From the NCBI GenBank assembly GCA_030428705.1, contig JAUIDI010000001.1, positions 248,001-312,000 on the forward strand: a DNA stretch of 64,000 nt, given 5' to 3'. A program made the translations under genes and the position numbers. The notes beneath the pieces are model-generated. The model did no database searches, was not told the DNA's origin, and saw nothing but the letters and a program-made list of their open reading frames with translations. How positions within the stretch are numbered: position 1 is the first letter of the stretch; each line of letters begins with the position of its first letter. Shown here piece after piece: positions 40,174 through 50,024 of this stretch. Source of the DNA: Bacteroidia bacterium (GTDB lineage Bacteria > Bacteroidota > Bacteroidia > Flavobacteriales > Flavobacteriaceae).

Positions 40174-41508
40174 CTATTGATAACCGATCGCCACGGCGAC
40201 TATAATACTGATGGCTCCCAATAGGAGCATCAGTAGCGTAGGCTTCAAAGCAAAACGCAGCCATTTGTTATAGGAAATTCCACTGACCGCCAAAACGGCC
40301 ATGAGCGCACCATTCGTGGGTACGAACATGTCCGCCATGATAGCCCCATATTGATAGGCAAGCACACAGGTTTGTCTTGAAACACCTATTAAATCGGAAA
40401 GCGGTACTAAAATAGGCATAGTCAAAACAGCTTGGCCCGAGTAACTTGGTAAGGGAAAGTGCAGGATGACATGGGCGATCATCATCAAAACTCCGGAGAC
40501 CGAGGCGGAAACATATTGCAAAGGGCCGAAAAGACCATGGATGACCGAATCTATGATCATGCCTTCTTTTAGGACTATTGAAATGCTATTGGCCAAACCA
40601 ATGATCATGGCCGCAAAAACCATTTCCTTAAATCCGGCTATATAGGTCTCTCCTGTCTTGTTTACGCCAAATTTTCCAATAAGTCCAGAAACTATTCCCA
40701 AGACAAAAAAGATGGCGGACATTTCGTTAAATCCCCAGTCCAACTCCACCAATCCATAGGTAACCACGCCAAAAGTCAGGCACAATAGGGAAAGAATAAT
40801 TTGGGACCTTATATCCATCTTATTGTCCGCGGATGTCATTTTAATTTTCTCTACCCTATTTTTGCTGGCATAACGTACTAGATATAGTACCCATAGGACA
40901 AAAGCCACCAGTAGCACGATCATTCGGAACTCACTCCCCGAAAGTAGCGTTAGACCTGCCTCTTTTTGGGCGATGATAACACCGAACGGATTAGATGGGC
41001 TAAAAGCACTACCTATTACAGTAGAACCATAACTCATATAAATCGATGTAAAACTATTGTACCCCAGACTCTTGCCGAAAAGAATTAATATGGGTGTCAT
41101 TGCAATGACTTCCTCTTGTAAGCCGATTCCGGCACCCGCGGCCGTAAAAATAAGTGAGACAATGACAAGGGCCAGTATTTCTTTTCCCTCTAAAACTTGA
41201 ACAAGTTTGTTCAAACCTTGGGACAATGCGCCGGTTTTTTCGATAATGTAAAAACATCCACCAAGTAAAAGAATCAGCACTATAAGACTAGCCCTGCCTT
41301 CAATACCTCTTGGAATGGTAAGCATCACATCGAAGGCCGAGAGATGATTTCCATCGATTTTTTCATATGAGTCGTTGACAACCTTAGTGATTCCTGTTTG
41401 GTCATTCGTGATTCTTTGATAGGAACCTTGAGGAATTATATAGGTAAGAATCCATGACAGAAGTATAACACCTACAATAATCGCGAATGCATTGGGAAAT
41501 TTCTTCAT
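40174..41508 (-). CDS. YfcC/DcuC-family C4-dicarboxylate-type membrane transporter
   Basis: A 444-residue integral membrane protein with about 12 hydrophobic helices. It fits the DcuC/YfcC group (PF03606): the start IIVGVILLSWILTYIIPQG, GIGLQEEVIAMTPILILFG, GSTVIGSAFSPSNPFGVII with the conserved SPSNP re-entrant motif, and HFPLPSYSGQAVLTMPILVP near the C-terminus. The family carries C4-dicarboxylates, short peptides or amino acids across the inner membrane; which one is not resolvable here. It is downstream of, and probably co-expressed with, the serine hydrolase gene, which could supply its substrate. Confidence 0.9.
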   Translation of the reverse strand: MKKFPNAFAIIVGVILLSWILTYIIPQGSYQRITNDQTGITKVVNDSYEKIDGNHLSAFDVMLTIPRGIEGRASLIVLILLLGGCFYIIEKTGALSQGLNKLVQVLEGKEILALVIVSLIFTAAGAGIGLQEEVIAMTPILILFGKSLGYNSFTSIYMSYGSTVIGSAFSPSNPFGVIIAQKEAGLTLLSGSEFRMIVLLVAFVLWVLYLVRYASKNRVEKIKMTSADNKMDIRSQIILSLLCLTFGVVTYGLVELDWGFNEMSAIFFVLGIVSGLIGKFGVNKTGETYIAGFKEMVFAAMIIGLANSISIVLKEGMIIDSVIHGLFGPLQYVSASVSGVLMMIAHVILHFPLPSYSGQAVLTMPILVPLSDLIGVSRQTCVLAYQYGAIMADMFVPTNGALMAVLAVSGISYNKWLRFALKPTLLMLLLGAISIIVAVAIGYQ

Positions 41509-41552
41509 CTATATGAAAACGATCTTTAAGATATCTTCTTTTGTCGAATTAC

Positions 41553-43139
41553 CTATTTATTGGAGACACGATTGAAATCCAGATCGTGAAAGTCGAAACT
41601 GAAATCGATTGCTGGTGAGATTCCTTTCATCTTGATCGATTGCCCATTTCCCTCTTCATCAAGACCGAACATGACAAAGGCATCTGCATCCACAAGACTT
41701 GTATCCGGCCATTTGACGACGAACGTATTTGCCTTGTAATAGTGCATCGGGCCTTTCAGTTTTGGGGAACGAAACGACCTGAACATTAATTGGTCGCCTT
41801 CTTCATAAATTTCGACCTTGCCAAACCAGACATCTTCATAAATACCGATATAGCCGTTCTTGTCAAGATTCGAGTCATCGGCAGCATTCACCGTTTCCCA
41901 GATTTTGGCAACTACCTCGGCGGCCGATCCATCCCGTTGTTGCATTAGTTTTGAATAATGGCCCACCCAATCGAAATCGTCCAATTCCAAATAGCGGTCC
42001 ATAATCGATTGTGATACCGATTGAAATACACCTGCACCATCCATCCACGTATTGGTCAGAACGATGATGCCAAGGTTCAAATCTGGAATCAGGGTAGTTT
42101 TTGACAACATACCGATAAGCCCTCCGGTATGGGAAACCGACATGTTGCCTTTGACATCGGCCAGTTGCCACCCAAGTCCATAACCGGCAAAATGCGAATT
42201 GTATCTGGGATTGCCGTTCGCATTAAGCGTAGTATGGATTTTCCACATTTCCTTTTGGCTGGCCTCCTTAAAAAGTTGCTTTTCAAGATTGTCTCCGTAC
42301 TTACCCTTGTTAAGGTGTACCATCATCCAATTGGCAATATCGTTTACATTCGATTGAATGCTTCCCGCAGCCCCGTTTATTTTCTTTGGGTCCCATTGTT
42401 CGGGTTCGGTTACCGAAAGTTTTTTTCCCTCGTTCAAATGAGGTGAGGCAACATTGCTTTTGTCTTTGATATAGGTAAGAGAGGCATACGTGTTGTCCAT
42501 GCCCAATGGGTCAAAAATGCGTTCTTTGACAAACTGCTCCCAAGGCATACCACTCACTCTTTTGATAACTTCACCGGCTACCAGATAAAGAAGGTTGTCG
42601 TAGTCGAATTTTGTACGGAAGGCCGATTCTGGCTTGAAATGTTGAAAACTGGTAACAATATCATCAATGCTGAAATCGGCACCGTCGGGAAAAAACATTA
42701 AATCGCCTATACCCAGTCCCAGGCCACTACGGTGGGTCAACAGATCTTGAATGTTGAAATTTTGCCTCACGTAATCATTGTACATGGTGAATTCGGGAAT
42801 ATGGTCGATGACCTTATCGGTCCACTTAAGTTTTCCTTCCTCTACCAAGATGGCCAGAGCGGTCGTAGTGAAGGCCTTTGAATTGGAGGCAATACCGAAA
42901 TTGGTATGTTCATCGACTTTCTCCCCGGTCTCGATCGATTTTACCCCATACCCTTTTTGATGGATGATTTTTCCATCTTTTACAACGGCGACCGCGACTC
43001 CAGCCACCGTAAATTCATCCATTGCCTTTTGTACGATGGCATCTATTTGTTTGGAACTTACTTGGGCATTAACTGATTGAATTCCCAGATAAAACATACA
43101 TGTAAAGAATGCGGTAATAATTCTATTCATTGGTTTCAT
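41553..43139 (-). CDS. Secreted serine hydrolase, class C beta-lactamase family
   Basis: A 528-residue protein with a signal peptide (CMFYLGIQSVNAQ). The PF00144 domain spans about 28-385 with S85-N-S-K88, Y180-D-N182 and an HTGG motif near 345. The last ~130 residues form a separate beta-rich domain (DUF3471-like: GYIGIYEDVWFGKVEIYEEG) common in D-amino-acid amidase/esterase relatives. It probably cleaves small amide or ester substrates outside the cytoplasm. The carrier gene is 44 bp downstream. An internal ATG at 43130 is an alternative start. Confidence 0.92.
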   Translation of the reverse strand: MKPMNRIITAFFTCMFYLGIQSVNAQVSSKQIDAIVQKAMDEFTVAGVAVAVVKDGKIIHQKGYGVKSIETGEKVDEHTNFGIASNSKAFTTTALAILVEEGKLKWTDKVIDHIPEFTMYNDYVRQNFNIQDLLTHRSGLGLGIGDLMFFPDGADFSIDDIVTSFQHFKPESAFRTKFDYDNLLYLVAGEVIKRVSGMPWEQFVKERIFDPLGMDNTYASLTYIKDKSNVASPHLNEGKKLSVTEPEQWDPKKINGAAGSIQSNVNDIANWMMVHLNKGKYGDNLEKQLFKEASQKEMWKIHTTLNANGNPRYNSHFAGYGLGWQLADVKGNMSVSHTGGLIGMLSKTTLIPDLNLGIIVLTNTWMDGAGVFQSVSQSIMDRYLELDDFDWVGHYSKLMQQRDGSAAEVVAKIWETVNAADDSNLDKNGYIGIYEDVWFGKVEIYEEGDQLMFRSFRSPKLKGPMHYYKANTFVVKWPDTSLVDADAFVMFGLDEEGNGQSIKMKGISPAIDFSFDFHDLDFNRVSNK

Positions 43140-43413
43140 GTTTATTTGTTGGTTTTTATACTATAGATGATGTCTTGCGACGAATAAATCAACCTAACTT
43201 TACTAAATCATCGGATACGGTTCGGCCATTTTTAAGTATTCATACTTGTTGTCGATAAAACTAAATTTGGACACAAACAGTGAAAATGGATTCCCCTAAA
43301 AATAAACCAAATAAGGACAAATTTGGGCGTTTATTTTAAATTCAATGGTAGAAATATAAAAAGAACCTTGATTTGTGGCGTTTTAAGTAAATTGGAGCTC
43401 AAATTGAAAAAAT
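43140..43413. other. Divergent promoter region without genes
   Basis: This 274-bp AT-rich gap separates the serine hydrolase (minus) from the glycosidase-like gene (plus). No ORF or strong hairpin was found. A TTGATTTGTGG stretch at about 43368-43378 could belong to the plus-strand promoter, but no box fits well. Confidence 0.4.
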
Positions 43414-44517
43414 ATGAAACAACTTTGTACCGCCATTTTTCTTTTGTTGTCCCTTTCTTGTATTTCGCAGACATCTAAAATCCCCGTTTATGCTTGGATG
43501 GGTGGTCCAGGTAAGGCCACTGATCAAGAGTTGCGCGCCCAATTCAAGGACTTAAAGGAGAAAGGCATTGATGGCCTTATGTACAATGGCGGTCATGACC
43601 CGACAACCTACAAAAGGGTCGGTAAATTGGTTAAGGAAGCCGGAATGGAATTCCATACATGGATTCCGACCATGGTACAGGGAGCCCCTGAACTGAAACC
43701 CGAATGGTACGGCGTAAGCGGTCTTGGTGAATCCGCTAGCGAGAAACAGCCCTATGTTCCCTATTACAAGTTTCTTTGTCCGAACAAAGAGGAGGTCTAT
43801 GATTATTTGGCAAAAATTTACGTAAGCGTGGCCGACATCATGGAGGTGGATGGCATACATTTGGATTATATACGCTACCCCGATGTAATCCTCGCCCGTG
43901 GATTGTGGAATAAGTACGGACTCATTCAAGACCGTGAATTTCCGGAATACGATTTCTGCTATTGTGATACCTGTACTTCGGATTTTAAAAAACAAAGCGG
44001 AATCGATATTAAACAAGTCAAAGACCCGACACAGGTCTTCGAATGGAAGCAATACAGATACGATGTAATCACAAAATTGGTCAATCGACTGGCCACCTTG
44101 GTCCATGATAAGGGCAAGGAAATAAATGCGGCCGTTTTTCCCGGTCCTTCGATTTCAAAGAAATTGGTGCGCCAAGAGTGGAACAAGTGGAACTTGGATG
44201 CGTTTTTCCCTATGAACTACAATGATTTTTATCTGGGGAACACCTTATGGGTCGGCAGCGTCGTGAAAGAAGAAGTTGCAGCCGTACCTGAAAAACCTGT
44301 ATATAGTGGGTTGTTCATTTGTCCGAGACCTGAAAACAAAGCCCAGGAAAAAGACCCTGAGGGCCATGGATTACTGCCGGAAGAATTGGGCGAGGCCATA
44401 AGACAATCGATGATCAATGGTGCCAAGGGCATTTGTCTATTTACCCCTGGTAGGATGACCGATGCGCATTGGGCCGAATTCAAAAAAGCAATTTATAAGA
44501 AGTATTCCAAAGAATAG
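43414..44517 (+). CDS. Secreted glycoside-hydrolase-like TIM-barrel protein (GHL10/DUF4015-like)
   Basis: The 367-residue protein has a signal peptide ending LSCISQ. It has the TIM-barrel features of putative GHL10-type glycosidases: KDLKEKGIDGLMYNGGHD, EFHTWIPTM, and especially DGIHLDYIRYPD (about 148-159), in which the acidic residues and IRYP are the family hallmark. A CYCDTC motif (187-192) is also typical. The acid/base pair cannot be assigned with certainty. It may act on a cell-wall or algal glycan; no PUL genes adjoin it. Confidence 0.82.
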   Translation: MKQLCTAIFLLLSLSCISQTSKIPVYAWMGGPGKATDQELRAQFKDLKEKGIDGLMYNGGHDPTTYKRVGKLVKEAGMEFHTWIPTMVQGAPELKPEWYGVSGLGESASEKQPYVPYYKFLCPNKEEVYDYLAKIYVSVADIMEVDGIHLDYIRYPDVILARGLWNKYGLIQDREFPEYDFCYCDTCTSDFKKQSGIDIKQVKDPTQVFEWKQYRYDVITKLVNRLATLVHDKGKEINAAVFPGPSISKKLVRQEWNKWNLDAFFPMNYNDFYLGNTLWVGSVVKEEVAAVPEKPVYSGLFICPRPENKAQEKDPEGHGLLPEELGEAIRQSMINGAKGICLFTPGRMTDAHWAEFKKAIYKKYSKE

Positions 44518-44533
44518 GGTATTGCCTGGAAAA

Positions 44534-45853
44534 TTAATCGCGACCTTTTGGTTTATTGCGATTTCGGTCGTTTCCTCCCTTAAAGTTCGATTTTCCAGAT
44601 CGGTTTCGATTTCGGTTTCTGTTCCGATTCCTGTTTTTATTTCGATTTCGAGACGGATTCGGATTTTGAGGCCTTGAAGGTTCCTTTTCTTTTTGCCCCT
44701 CTTCTTTGTCATCATCAACAAACTGATGTTCAGGCATTCTCGGAACATTCTGTTTGATCAATTTCTCTATATCGCGTAGATAAGGTCTTTCATCCTTGTC
44801 ACAGAAAGACAGGGCGATACCACTGGCACTGGCGCGGCCCGTGCGGCCGATGCGGTGCACGTAGGTTTCCGGTACGTTGGGGAGGTCGTAATTGATGACC
44901 AGCGAAAGCTCTTCGACGTCGATGCCCCTTGCCGCAATATCAGTAGCGACAAGAACTTTCAGTTTACCATCCTTGAAATCGCCAAGGGCCTTTTGGCGGG
45001 CGGTCTGTGATTTATTACCATGAATAGCGGCCGATTTAATGGCTGCTTGCCCTAACTTTTTTACGATTTTATTGGCACCATGCTTGGTACGGGAAAACAC
45101 CAAAACGGAGTCTTTGGGCCTTTCTTGAAGTAAATGCACCAAAAGTTTTGGCTTGTTTCTTTTTGAAACGAAATAAACGCCCTGTTCCACCTTTTCGGCC
45201 GTCGCCTGCTCAGGTTTGATGGTTACCCGCTCAAAATCACCGAGAATTTTGCGGGACAGTTCAACAATGGTCTTGGGCATGGTCGCTGAAAAAAACAAGG
45301 ACTGTCTTTTTGGGGGGAGTTTTGAGATGATTTTCCGGATGTCGTGTATGAACCCCATATCGAGCATCTGATCCGCCTCATCGAGTACCACGAATTCCAA
45401 GTCTTGAAAAGTGATGAAGCCTTGATCCGTCAAATCCAACAAACGGCCCGGGGTCGCGACCAAAATATCGACACCGTTTCTAAGGGCATTTACCTGTTTT
45501 CCTTGTTTTACGCCTCCAAAAATTACCGTATTTCGCAGTCCGATGAATTTACCGTAGGCCGTGAAGCTTTCACCGATTTGTAGGGCCAGTTCCCTGGTGG
45601 GTGTTACCACTAGGGCCTTCACTTTTTTTTTGCCTTGATTTTTGTGCTTCGTATTATGGAGTAACTGAAGTATTGGAATACCGAACGCGGCGGTTTTGCC
45701 GGTTCCGGTCTGGGCAACGCCCAATAGATCTTTTCCCTTCAACAGTATAGGTATGGCCTGTTCTTGAATCGGAGTAGGATGTGTATAACCTTCTTCTTCA
45801 ACGGCTTTTAGAATAGGTTCGGCGAGGCCGAGTTCTTTAAATGTCATTTGCAT
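44534..45853 (-). CDS. DEAD-box RNA helicase, RhlE-like
   Basis: A 439-residue SF2 RNA helicase. Motifs: Q motif (FKELGL ... TPIQEQAIP), Walker A AQTGTGKT (47-54), [42 protein letters not shown] and HRIGRTGR. The C-terminal ~60 residues are a basic low-complexity tail of alternating Asn-Arg (about 390-420), typical of RNA-binding extensions in RhlE/CsdA-type helicases. It should remodel rRNA or mRNA structure in the cytoplasm, often in the cold. The tail is encoded by a degenerate 6-bp repeat and may vary in length between strains. Confidence 0.94.
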   Translation of the reverse strand: MQMTFKELGLAEPILKAVEEEGYTHPTPIQEQAIPILLKGKDLLGVAQTGTGKTAAFGIPILQLLHNTKHKNQGKKKVKALVVTPTRELALQIGESFTAYGKFIGLRNTVIFGGVKQGKQVNALRNGVDILVATPGRLLDLTDQGFITFQDLEFVVLDEADQMLDMGFIHDIRKIISKLPPKRQSLFFSATMPKTIVELSRKILGDFERVTIKPEQATAEKVEQGVYFVSKRNKPKLLVHLLQERPKDSVLVFSRTKHGANKIVKKLGQAAIKSAAIHGNKSQTARQKALGDFKDGKLKVLVATDIAARGIDVEELSLVINYDLPNVPETYVHRIGRTGRASASGIALSFCDKDERPYLRDIEKLIKQNVPRMPEHQFVDDDKEEGQKEKEPSRPQNPNPSRNRNKNRNRNRNRNRNRSGKSNFKGGNDRNRNKPKGRD

Positions 45854-46008
45854 GGATAAGCCGCGAAGGTAGGACTATTTTGGCGATCCATCCCCCAAAA
45901 CCTACAACTGGGTCTCTATTTCTTCGCATTCAAAATAATAGCGTCGACTTTTGCCCTATAAAACGACCTAGGAAGGGTTCACGAAACCAAGTAATAAAGC
46001 AAATTAAC

Positions 46009-46422
46009 ATGAAAAAACTAACCATAATAATCGCATTGATGGTAACCGCCATTGTGACGGCCCAAGACGTGGCTGACATAACGATTGAAATAACGAACAT
46101 ATCGAGCAATGACGGTAAGATGATGGTCGGTCTTTACGATTCGGAGGAAAATTGGTTGAAAAATACAAAGATGTTGTTGATCGGGACTATTAAGAATGGG
46201 GAATGCAAGGTAATCTTTGAAGATGTCCCAAATGGTATTTATGCTGTTTCGTCATATCACGATGAAAACGATAACGATAAGTTGGACACCAATTTTCTTG
46301 GAATTCCTAAAGAAGACACCGGAAGTTCAAACAATGCACCAGCGCGAATGGGACCGCCAAAATGGGAGGATGCAAAATTCAAGATAGAGCAAGAATCAAT
46401 TAAATTAAATATTAAACTTTGA
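46009..46422 (+). CDS. DUF2141 family secreted protein
   Basis: A 137-residue protein with a signal peptide (ALMVTAIVTAQD). DUF2141 features: ITIEITNISSNDGKMMVGLYD, CKVIFEDVPNGIYAVSSYHD and the acidic ENDNDKLDTN loop, ending GPPKWEDAKFKI. It is a paralogue of the gene at 23907. The ATG at 46009 is chosen over an in-frame start at 45841 because it begins the signal peptide. It heads a co-directional cluster leading into the kinase and 2TM genes; the next ATG is 5 bp after its stop. Confidence 0.9.
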   Translation: MKKLTIIIALMVTAIVTAQDVADITIEITNISSNDGKMMVGLYDSEENWLKNTKMLLIGTIKNGECKVIFEDVPNGIYAVSSYHDENDNDKLDTNFLGIPKEDTGSSNNAPARMGPPKWEDAKFKIEQESIKLNIKL

Positions 46423-46427
46423 ACAAA

Positions 46428-47051
46428 ATGAAAAACCTGATCGTAATCGTTACTTTAATCGCGACCGCCGTTACAACGGCCCAAGACCAATACACCAAAG
46501 GCATGCAAAGGGCATTCGAGCTCTGGGGCCAGGGCAAGACCGTAGAGGCCTCTAACATGTTCGAGCGTATAGCCGCCGCAGAACTTGACAATTGGCTGCC
46601 TTTTTACTATGTTGCCCAAATCAATACCGTTGTATCCTTCGGGGAAAAGGATAAAGAAAAATTGACCCAACAGCTTGAAAAAGCCCAGGAGTACATCGAC
46701 CTGGCCAAGGCGATTTCCCCTGACAATCCTGAAATATTGGTGCAACAGGCGATGACCCATACCGCATGGATCGCCTATGACGGGGCTACCTATGGCATGA
46801 CATTGTCGGGCAAGGTCGTGACACTCTATCAAGAAGCCCTGCAGTTGGCACCTGAAAATCCAAGAGTGGTTTTCTCAAAAGCGGAATGGGACATGGGTTC
46901 GGCAAAATACTTTGGACAAGATACCACACCATATTGCAAAGATGTCGAGCGTGCCATCGAACTTTTCAATAACTTTAAACCCGAAGGCGAGTTCTACCCC
47001 AATTGGGGAAAGGAAAGAGCAGAGGCTACATTTGAGCGTTGTAATCAATAA
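46428..47051 (+). CDS. Secreted TPR-like protein
   Basis: The 207-residue product has a signal peptide (IVTLIATAVTTAQ) and an all-helical mature part with TPR-like pairs: MQRAFELWGQGKTVEASNMF, YYVAQINTVVSFGEKDK, YIDLAKAISPDNPEILVQQA and YQEALQLAPENPRVVFSKAE. It probably acts as a periplasmic protein-interaction scaffold. It lies between the DUF2141 gene and the kinase (3 bp between its stop and the kinase ATG), so it is likely part of the same signalling operon. Confidence 0.82.
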   Translation: MKNLIVIVTLIATAVTTAQDQYTKGMQRAFELWGQGKTVEASNMFERIAAAELDNWLPFYYVAQINTVVSFGEKDKEKLTQQLEKAQEYIDLAKAISPDNPEILVQQAMTHTAWIAYDGATYGMTLSGKVVTLYQEALQLAPENPRVVFSKAEWDMGSAKYFGQDTTPYCKDVERAIELFNNFKPEGEFYPNWGKERAEATFERCNQ

Positions 47052-47054
47052 AAT

Positions 47055-48377
47055 ATGCTGAAGTTTCTAAAACTCTTAAGAATCTCAATATACATTACGT
47101 TAGGAATAACGTTATTGAACATTCTGTTCTTTTTGAACGAACCCCTTTCGTGGAGTGTTTTTCTTGAGATTTTGGGCGTTTCTTTTTTATTCAGTTTTGT
47201 ATTGACCCTAGTCAATGCATACTATTATGATGGCATTGCAATAAAATATGATTGGGAGACGCAGCCCAAAGCCCGACTATGGGCCGGAGCTATTGGATCT
47301 ATTGTACTGAGTATGCTAGCCTTTGGTCTTTTACGAATGTTCTTGACCATTGTCGTCTATGGTAATTCGTTCGATTATTTTTTGGCCAATGAAACGGCCG
47401 CATCCTATGTAATTGCAATCATTGTAACGGTTTTAATTTCGTTGTTTCTTCATGCCGTCCATTTTTACAAAGCACTTCAAGAGAACAAGGTAAAGGAGCA
47501 AAAGATTATTGCCGGTACTGCATCGGCCAAATTCGATGCCCTAAAAAACCAATTGGATCCCCATTTCTTGTTCAATAGCCTGAACGTACTGACCAGTTTG
47601 ATCGAAGAAGATACCGACCAAGCACAAAAATTTACCACTTCGTTGTCAAAGGTTTACCGCTATGTGCTTGAACAGAAAAATAAGGATTTGGTTTCGGTGG
47701 ATGAAGAGCTTCAATTCGCCCGCACCTACGTGCGGCTTCTAAAGATGCGTTTTGAAGATAGCATCTTATTCGACATTCCTGAAAAGAGTACCGACCCCGA
47801 GGCCAAAATCGTTCCGTTGTCACTGCAATTGCTGCTCGAAAATGCAGTAAAGCACAATGTAGTCACGGCCGACCGCCCCCTTCATATTAAGGTTTATGAA
47901 GAAGATGGTAGCTTGGTAGTGAGCAATAACCTGCAAGAAAAACAGGTAGTCAAGAAAAGTAGTGGGGTAGGACTCCAAAACATCAAACAACGCTATGGCA
48001 TTTTGACGGACCGTCAAGTTGCCATAAACAAGGGGGCAAGGAATTTTAGTGTTCGCTTACCCATATTGACCCAACAAATATCGAATATGGAAACGCAACA
48101 AGTATACATCGACGAAAAACTTTACAAAAAGGCCAAAGAGCGGGTCGAACAGATTAAAGGGTTTTATGGCAATCTTTTGGCCTATTGCATCGTCATTCCT
48201 TTTTTGGCCTATCTGAACTATCGAACGACCGATTTCCCATGGGTCATTTTTCCCATTTTGGGTTGGGGTTTCGGATTGACAGTACATGGCATGGAAGCCT
48301 TTGGCTACAACCCCATTTTCGGCAAAAAATGGGAAGAACGCAGGATCAAGAAATATATGGAAGACGATAAATTCTAA
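47055..48377 (+). CDS. LytS-type sensor histidine kinase with a C-terminal 2TM domain
   Basis: A 440-residue kinase. The N-terminal ~140 residues contain four membrane helices. A His_kinase (PF06580) domain follows with the phospho-acceptor H170 in KNQLDPHFLFNSLNVLTSL, and an ATP-binding part with LQLLLENAVKHN and a short SSGVGLQNIKQRYG lid. Unusually, a 2TM domain (PF13239) is fused at the C-terminus (about 353-438: YKKAKERVEQIKGFYGNLLA, FGKKWEERRIKKY), putting the catalytic part between two membrane blocks. The cognate regulator is the LytTR protein at 50025. Confidence 0.93.
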   Translation: MLKFLKLLRISIYITLGITLLNILFFLNEPLSWSVFLEILGVSFLFSFVLTLVNAYYYDGIAIKYDWETQPKARLWAGAIGSIVLSMLAFGLLRMFLTIVVYGNSFDYFLANETAASYVIAIIVTVLISLFLHAVHFYKALQENKVKEQKIIAGTASAKFDALKNQLDPHFLFNSLNVLTSLIEEDTDQAQKFTTSLSKVYRYVLEQKNKDLVSVDEELQFARTYVRLLKMRFEDSILFDIPEKSTDPEAKIVPLSLQLLLENAVKHNVVTADRPLHIKVYEEDGSLVVSNNLQEKQVVKKSSGVGLQNIKQRYGILTDRQVAINKGARNFSVRLPILTQQISNMETQQVYIDEKLYKKAKERVEQIKGFYGNLLAYCIVIPFLAYLNYRTTDFPWVIFPILGWGFGLTVHGMEAFGYNPIFGKKWEERRIKKYMEDDKF

Positions 48378-48476
48378 ATTCTTCGATCCATCCTTTGAAT
48401 AAGACGGTTCGGCAAGAAAGATTTATCCAGACAAGGCAAGAATCGGAAATTTGGAGAAACTAATTAGCAAACCAAA

Positions 48477-48779
48477 ATGGAAAATCTAGACAGGGAAAAC
48501 AAGTATTTCAGGGCCAAGGAAAAAGTGGACCGGATAAAGAAATTTTATGTTAGTCTTATAACTTACCTACTGGTTATTCCGCTTTTGGCCGGAGTCAACT
48601 ATTATACGAACGAGTGGCATTATGCATGGTTTCTTTGGGTCGCATTCGGATGGGGTATCGGCCTAATATTTCAGGGAATAAAGGCTTTTGGGTATAATCC
48701 GTTTTTTGGAAGGGACTGGGAGGAGCGCAAAATCAAGGAGTTCATGAACGAAGAAAAAAACGACAACCGATGGAAGTGA
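48477..48779 (+). CDS. Stand-alone 2TM domain protein 1
   Basis: A 100-residue protein made almost wholly of one 2TM domain: FRAKEKVDRIKKFY, two hydrophobic helices (LITYLLVIPLLAGVNYY and FLWVAFGWGIGLIFQG), and the GRDWEERKIKEF end. It is the closest sequence match to the 2TM domain fused to the kinase (both contain AFGYNP before the WEER box). The last 10 bp overlap the next gene. Function is unknown; direct membrane contact with the kinase is a reasonable guess. Confidence 0.9.
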   Translation: MENLDRENKYFRAKEKVDRIKKFYVSLITYLLVIPLLAGVNYYTNEWHYAWFLWVAFGWGIGLIFQGIKAFGYNPFFGRDWEERKIKEFMNEEKNDNRWK

Positions 48780-49108
48780 ATGAAATCGATAAGCGCCGCA
48801 AAATGATGAGGGCGAAAAAGCGTGTCGAAGACCTAAAGGGATTCTATTGGCATTTGGTATCGTACCTTTTTGTAAACATCATGATATCGACGGTTATAAT
48901 CGTCAAAAGTTTGGGTGACGGCGCATCCTTCATAGATGCACTTTTTAATTTCGGAACTTTCGCCGTATGGTTTTTTTGGGGTATCGGCGTTTTTTTCCAT
49001 GGTGCACATGTCTTTTCGGTACCCTCTCTATTCGGCAAGAATTGGGAGAAAAGACAAATCCAGAAATATATAGATAGAGAAAGGCAAGAGGTTTCTAAAT
49101 ACCAATGA
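48770..49108 (+). CDS. Stand-alone 2TM domain protein 2
   Basis: A 112-residue 2TM protein: MRAKKRVEDLKGFYWHLVSY, helices around FVNIMISTVIIV and FAVWFFWGIGVFFHG, then FGKNWEKRQIQKY. It overlaps the preceding gene by 10 bp, indicating translational coupling. It has WEKR in place of the WEER seen in its paralogues. Confidence 0.9.
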   Translation: MEVNEIDKRRKMMRAKKRVEDLKGFYWHLVSYLFVNIMISTVIIVKSLGDGASFIDALFNFGTFAVWFFWGIGVFFHGAHVFSVPSLFGKNWEKRQIQKYIDRERQEVSKYQ

Positions 49109-49238
49109 TCGAATACACATGCTGAATTCCAAAAGATGAAACCGACATGTTTAAAATCATCATTAAACACACAATGGAATGATTATTTTAAACATCAAAG
49201 GTTACATGTGACCGTTGAAAAACAATAAAAATGAACGC

Positions 49239-49577
49239 ATGAAAATAGAGGAGAACACGGATAGGATGAAAATGAGGCGCGCCAGAAAGCGGGTCCAAGA
49301 GCTTAAAGGTTTTTATAGGCATCTTATGGTGTACTTGACCATAAATACCGTAATCATCATTGTTAAAATAGCAGGCAATAGCAACTATGGCGACACTTTT
49401 ATGGGCCCGTTTTGGCATTTCAGTACTTTTGCAACCCCATTATTTTGGGGTATCGGCCTAGGGTTCCATGCCATGAAAGTATTTTCGCCAAATTGGGTTT
49501 TCGGACATAAATGGGAAGAAAGACAGATTCAAAAGTACATCGAGCAAGAAAAAAAAGAAGCCGAAAAATTTAGATGA
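49239..49577 (+). CDS. Stand-alone 2TM domain protein 3
   Basis: Starting from ATG 49239 it has 112 residues: MRRARKRVQELKGFYRHLMV, helices YLTINTVIIIVKIA and FATPLFWGIGLGFHAM, and FGHKWEERQIQKYIEQEKKE. A TTG start 24 bp earlier is possible. Its stop TGA overlaps the next ATG (ATGA). Confidence 0.88.
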   Translation: MKIEENTDRMKMRRARKRVQELKGFYRHLMVYLTINTVIIIVKIAGNSNYGDTFMGPFWHFSTFATPLFWGIGLGFHAMKVFSPNWVFGHKWEERQIQKYIEQEKKEAEKFR

Positions 49578-49960
49578 CCATGGCCATGGAAACGAAAAAA
49601 GACTATACTGAGAAATTGGCACGGGCGCAAAAAAGGGTGGATGCCATCAAAAAATTCCATCGACACCTTAAAGTCTATATAATCATCAATTTGCTGCTGT
49701 TGTTCGTCAACTATAGGGCATTTGATTTCCTTACGGATAAAGGTGTACAAGATCCCGGATTTTTTTATTGGTTTCAATGGAATATTATTTCCACCCCTGT
49801 TTTATGGGGTATCGGCCTGTTGGTCCATGCCGTATATGTTTTTAAGTTCGGGGCAAGACCGCTCAAAGAACTAAAGCCCGAATTCCTAAAGGATTGGGAA
49901 GAACGACAAATACGGAAGTATATCGATAAGGAGAAATCCGATTCAGAAAAATATAAGTAA
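49574..49960 (+). CDS. Stand-alone 2TM domain protein 4
   Basis: A 128-residue 2TM protein: ARAQKRVDAIKKFHRHLKVY, a long inter-helix loop of ~25 residues, ISTPVLWGIGLLVHAVYVF, and a longer connector before KDWEERQIRKY. It is the most diverged of the set. Its ATG overlaps the previous stop (ATGA). The LytTR regulator gene begins 65 bp downstream. Confidence 0.88.
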   Translation: MTMAMETKKDYTEKLARAQKRVDAIKKFHRHLKVYIIINLLLLFVNYRAFDFLTDKGVQDPGFFYWFQWNIISTPVLWGIGLLVHAVYVFKFGARPLKELKPEFLKDWEERQIRKYIDKEKSDSEKYK

Positions 49961-50024
49961 TCAAAAGATGCCCGAACGCGCGAAATGATGAGCGCCTAAG
50001 GTTGCCTTAAATTTCTTTGAACAA

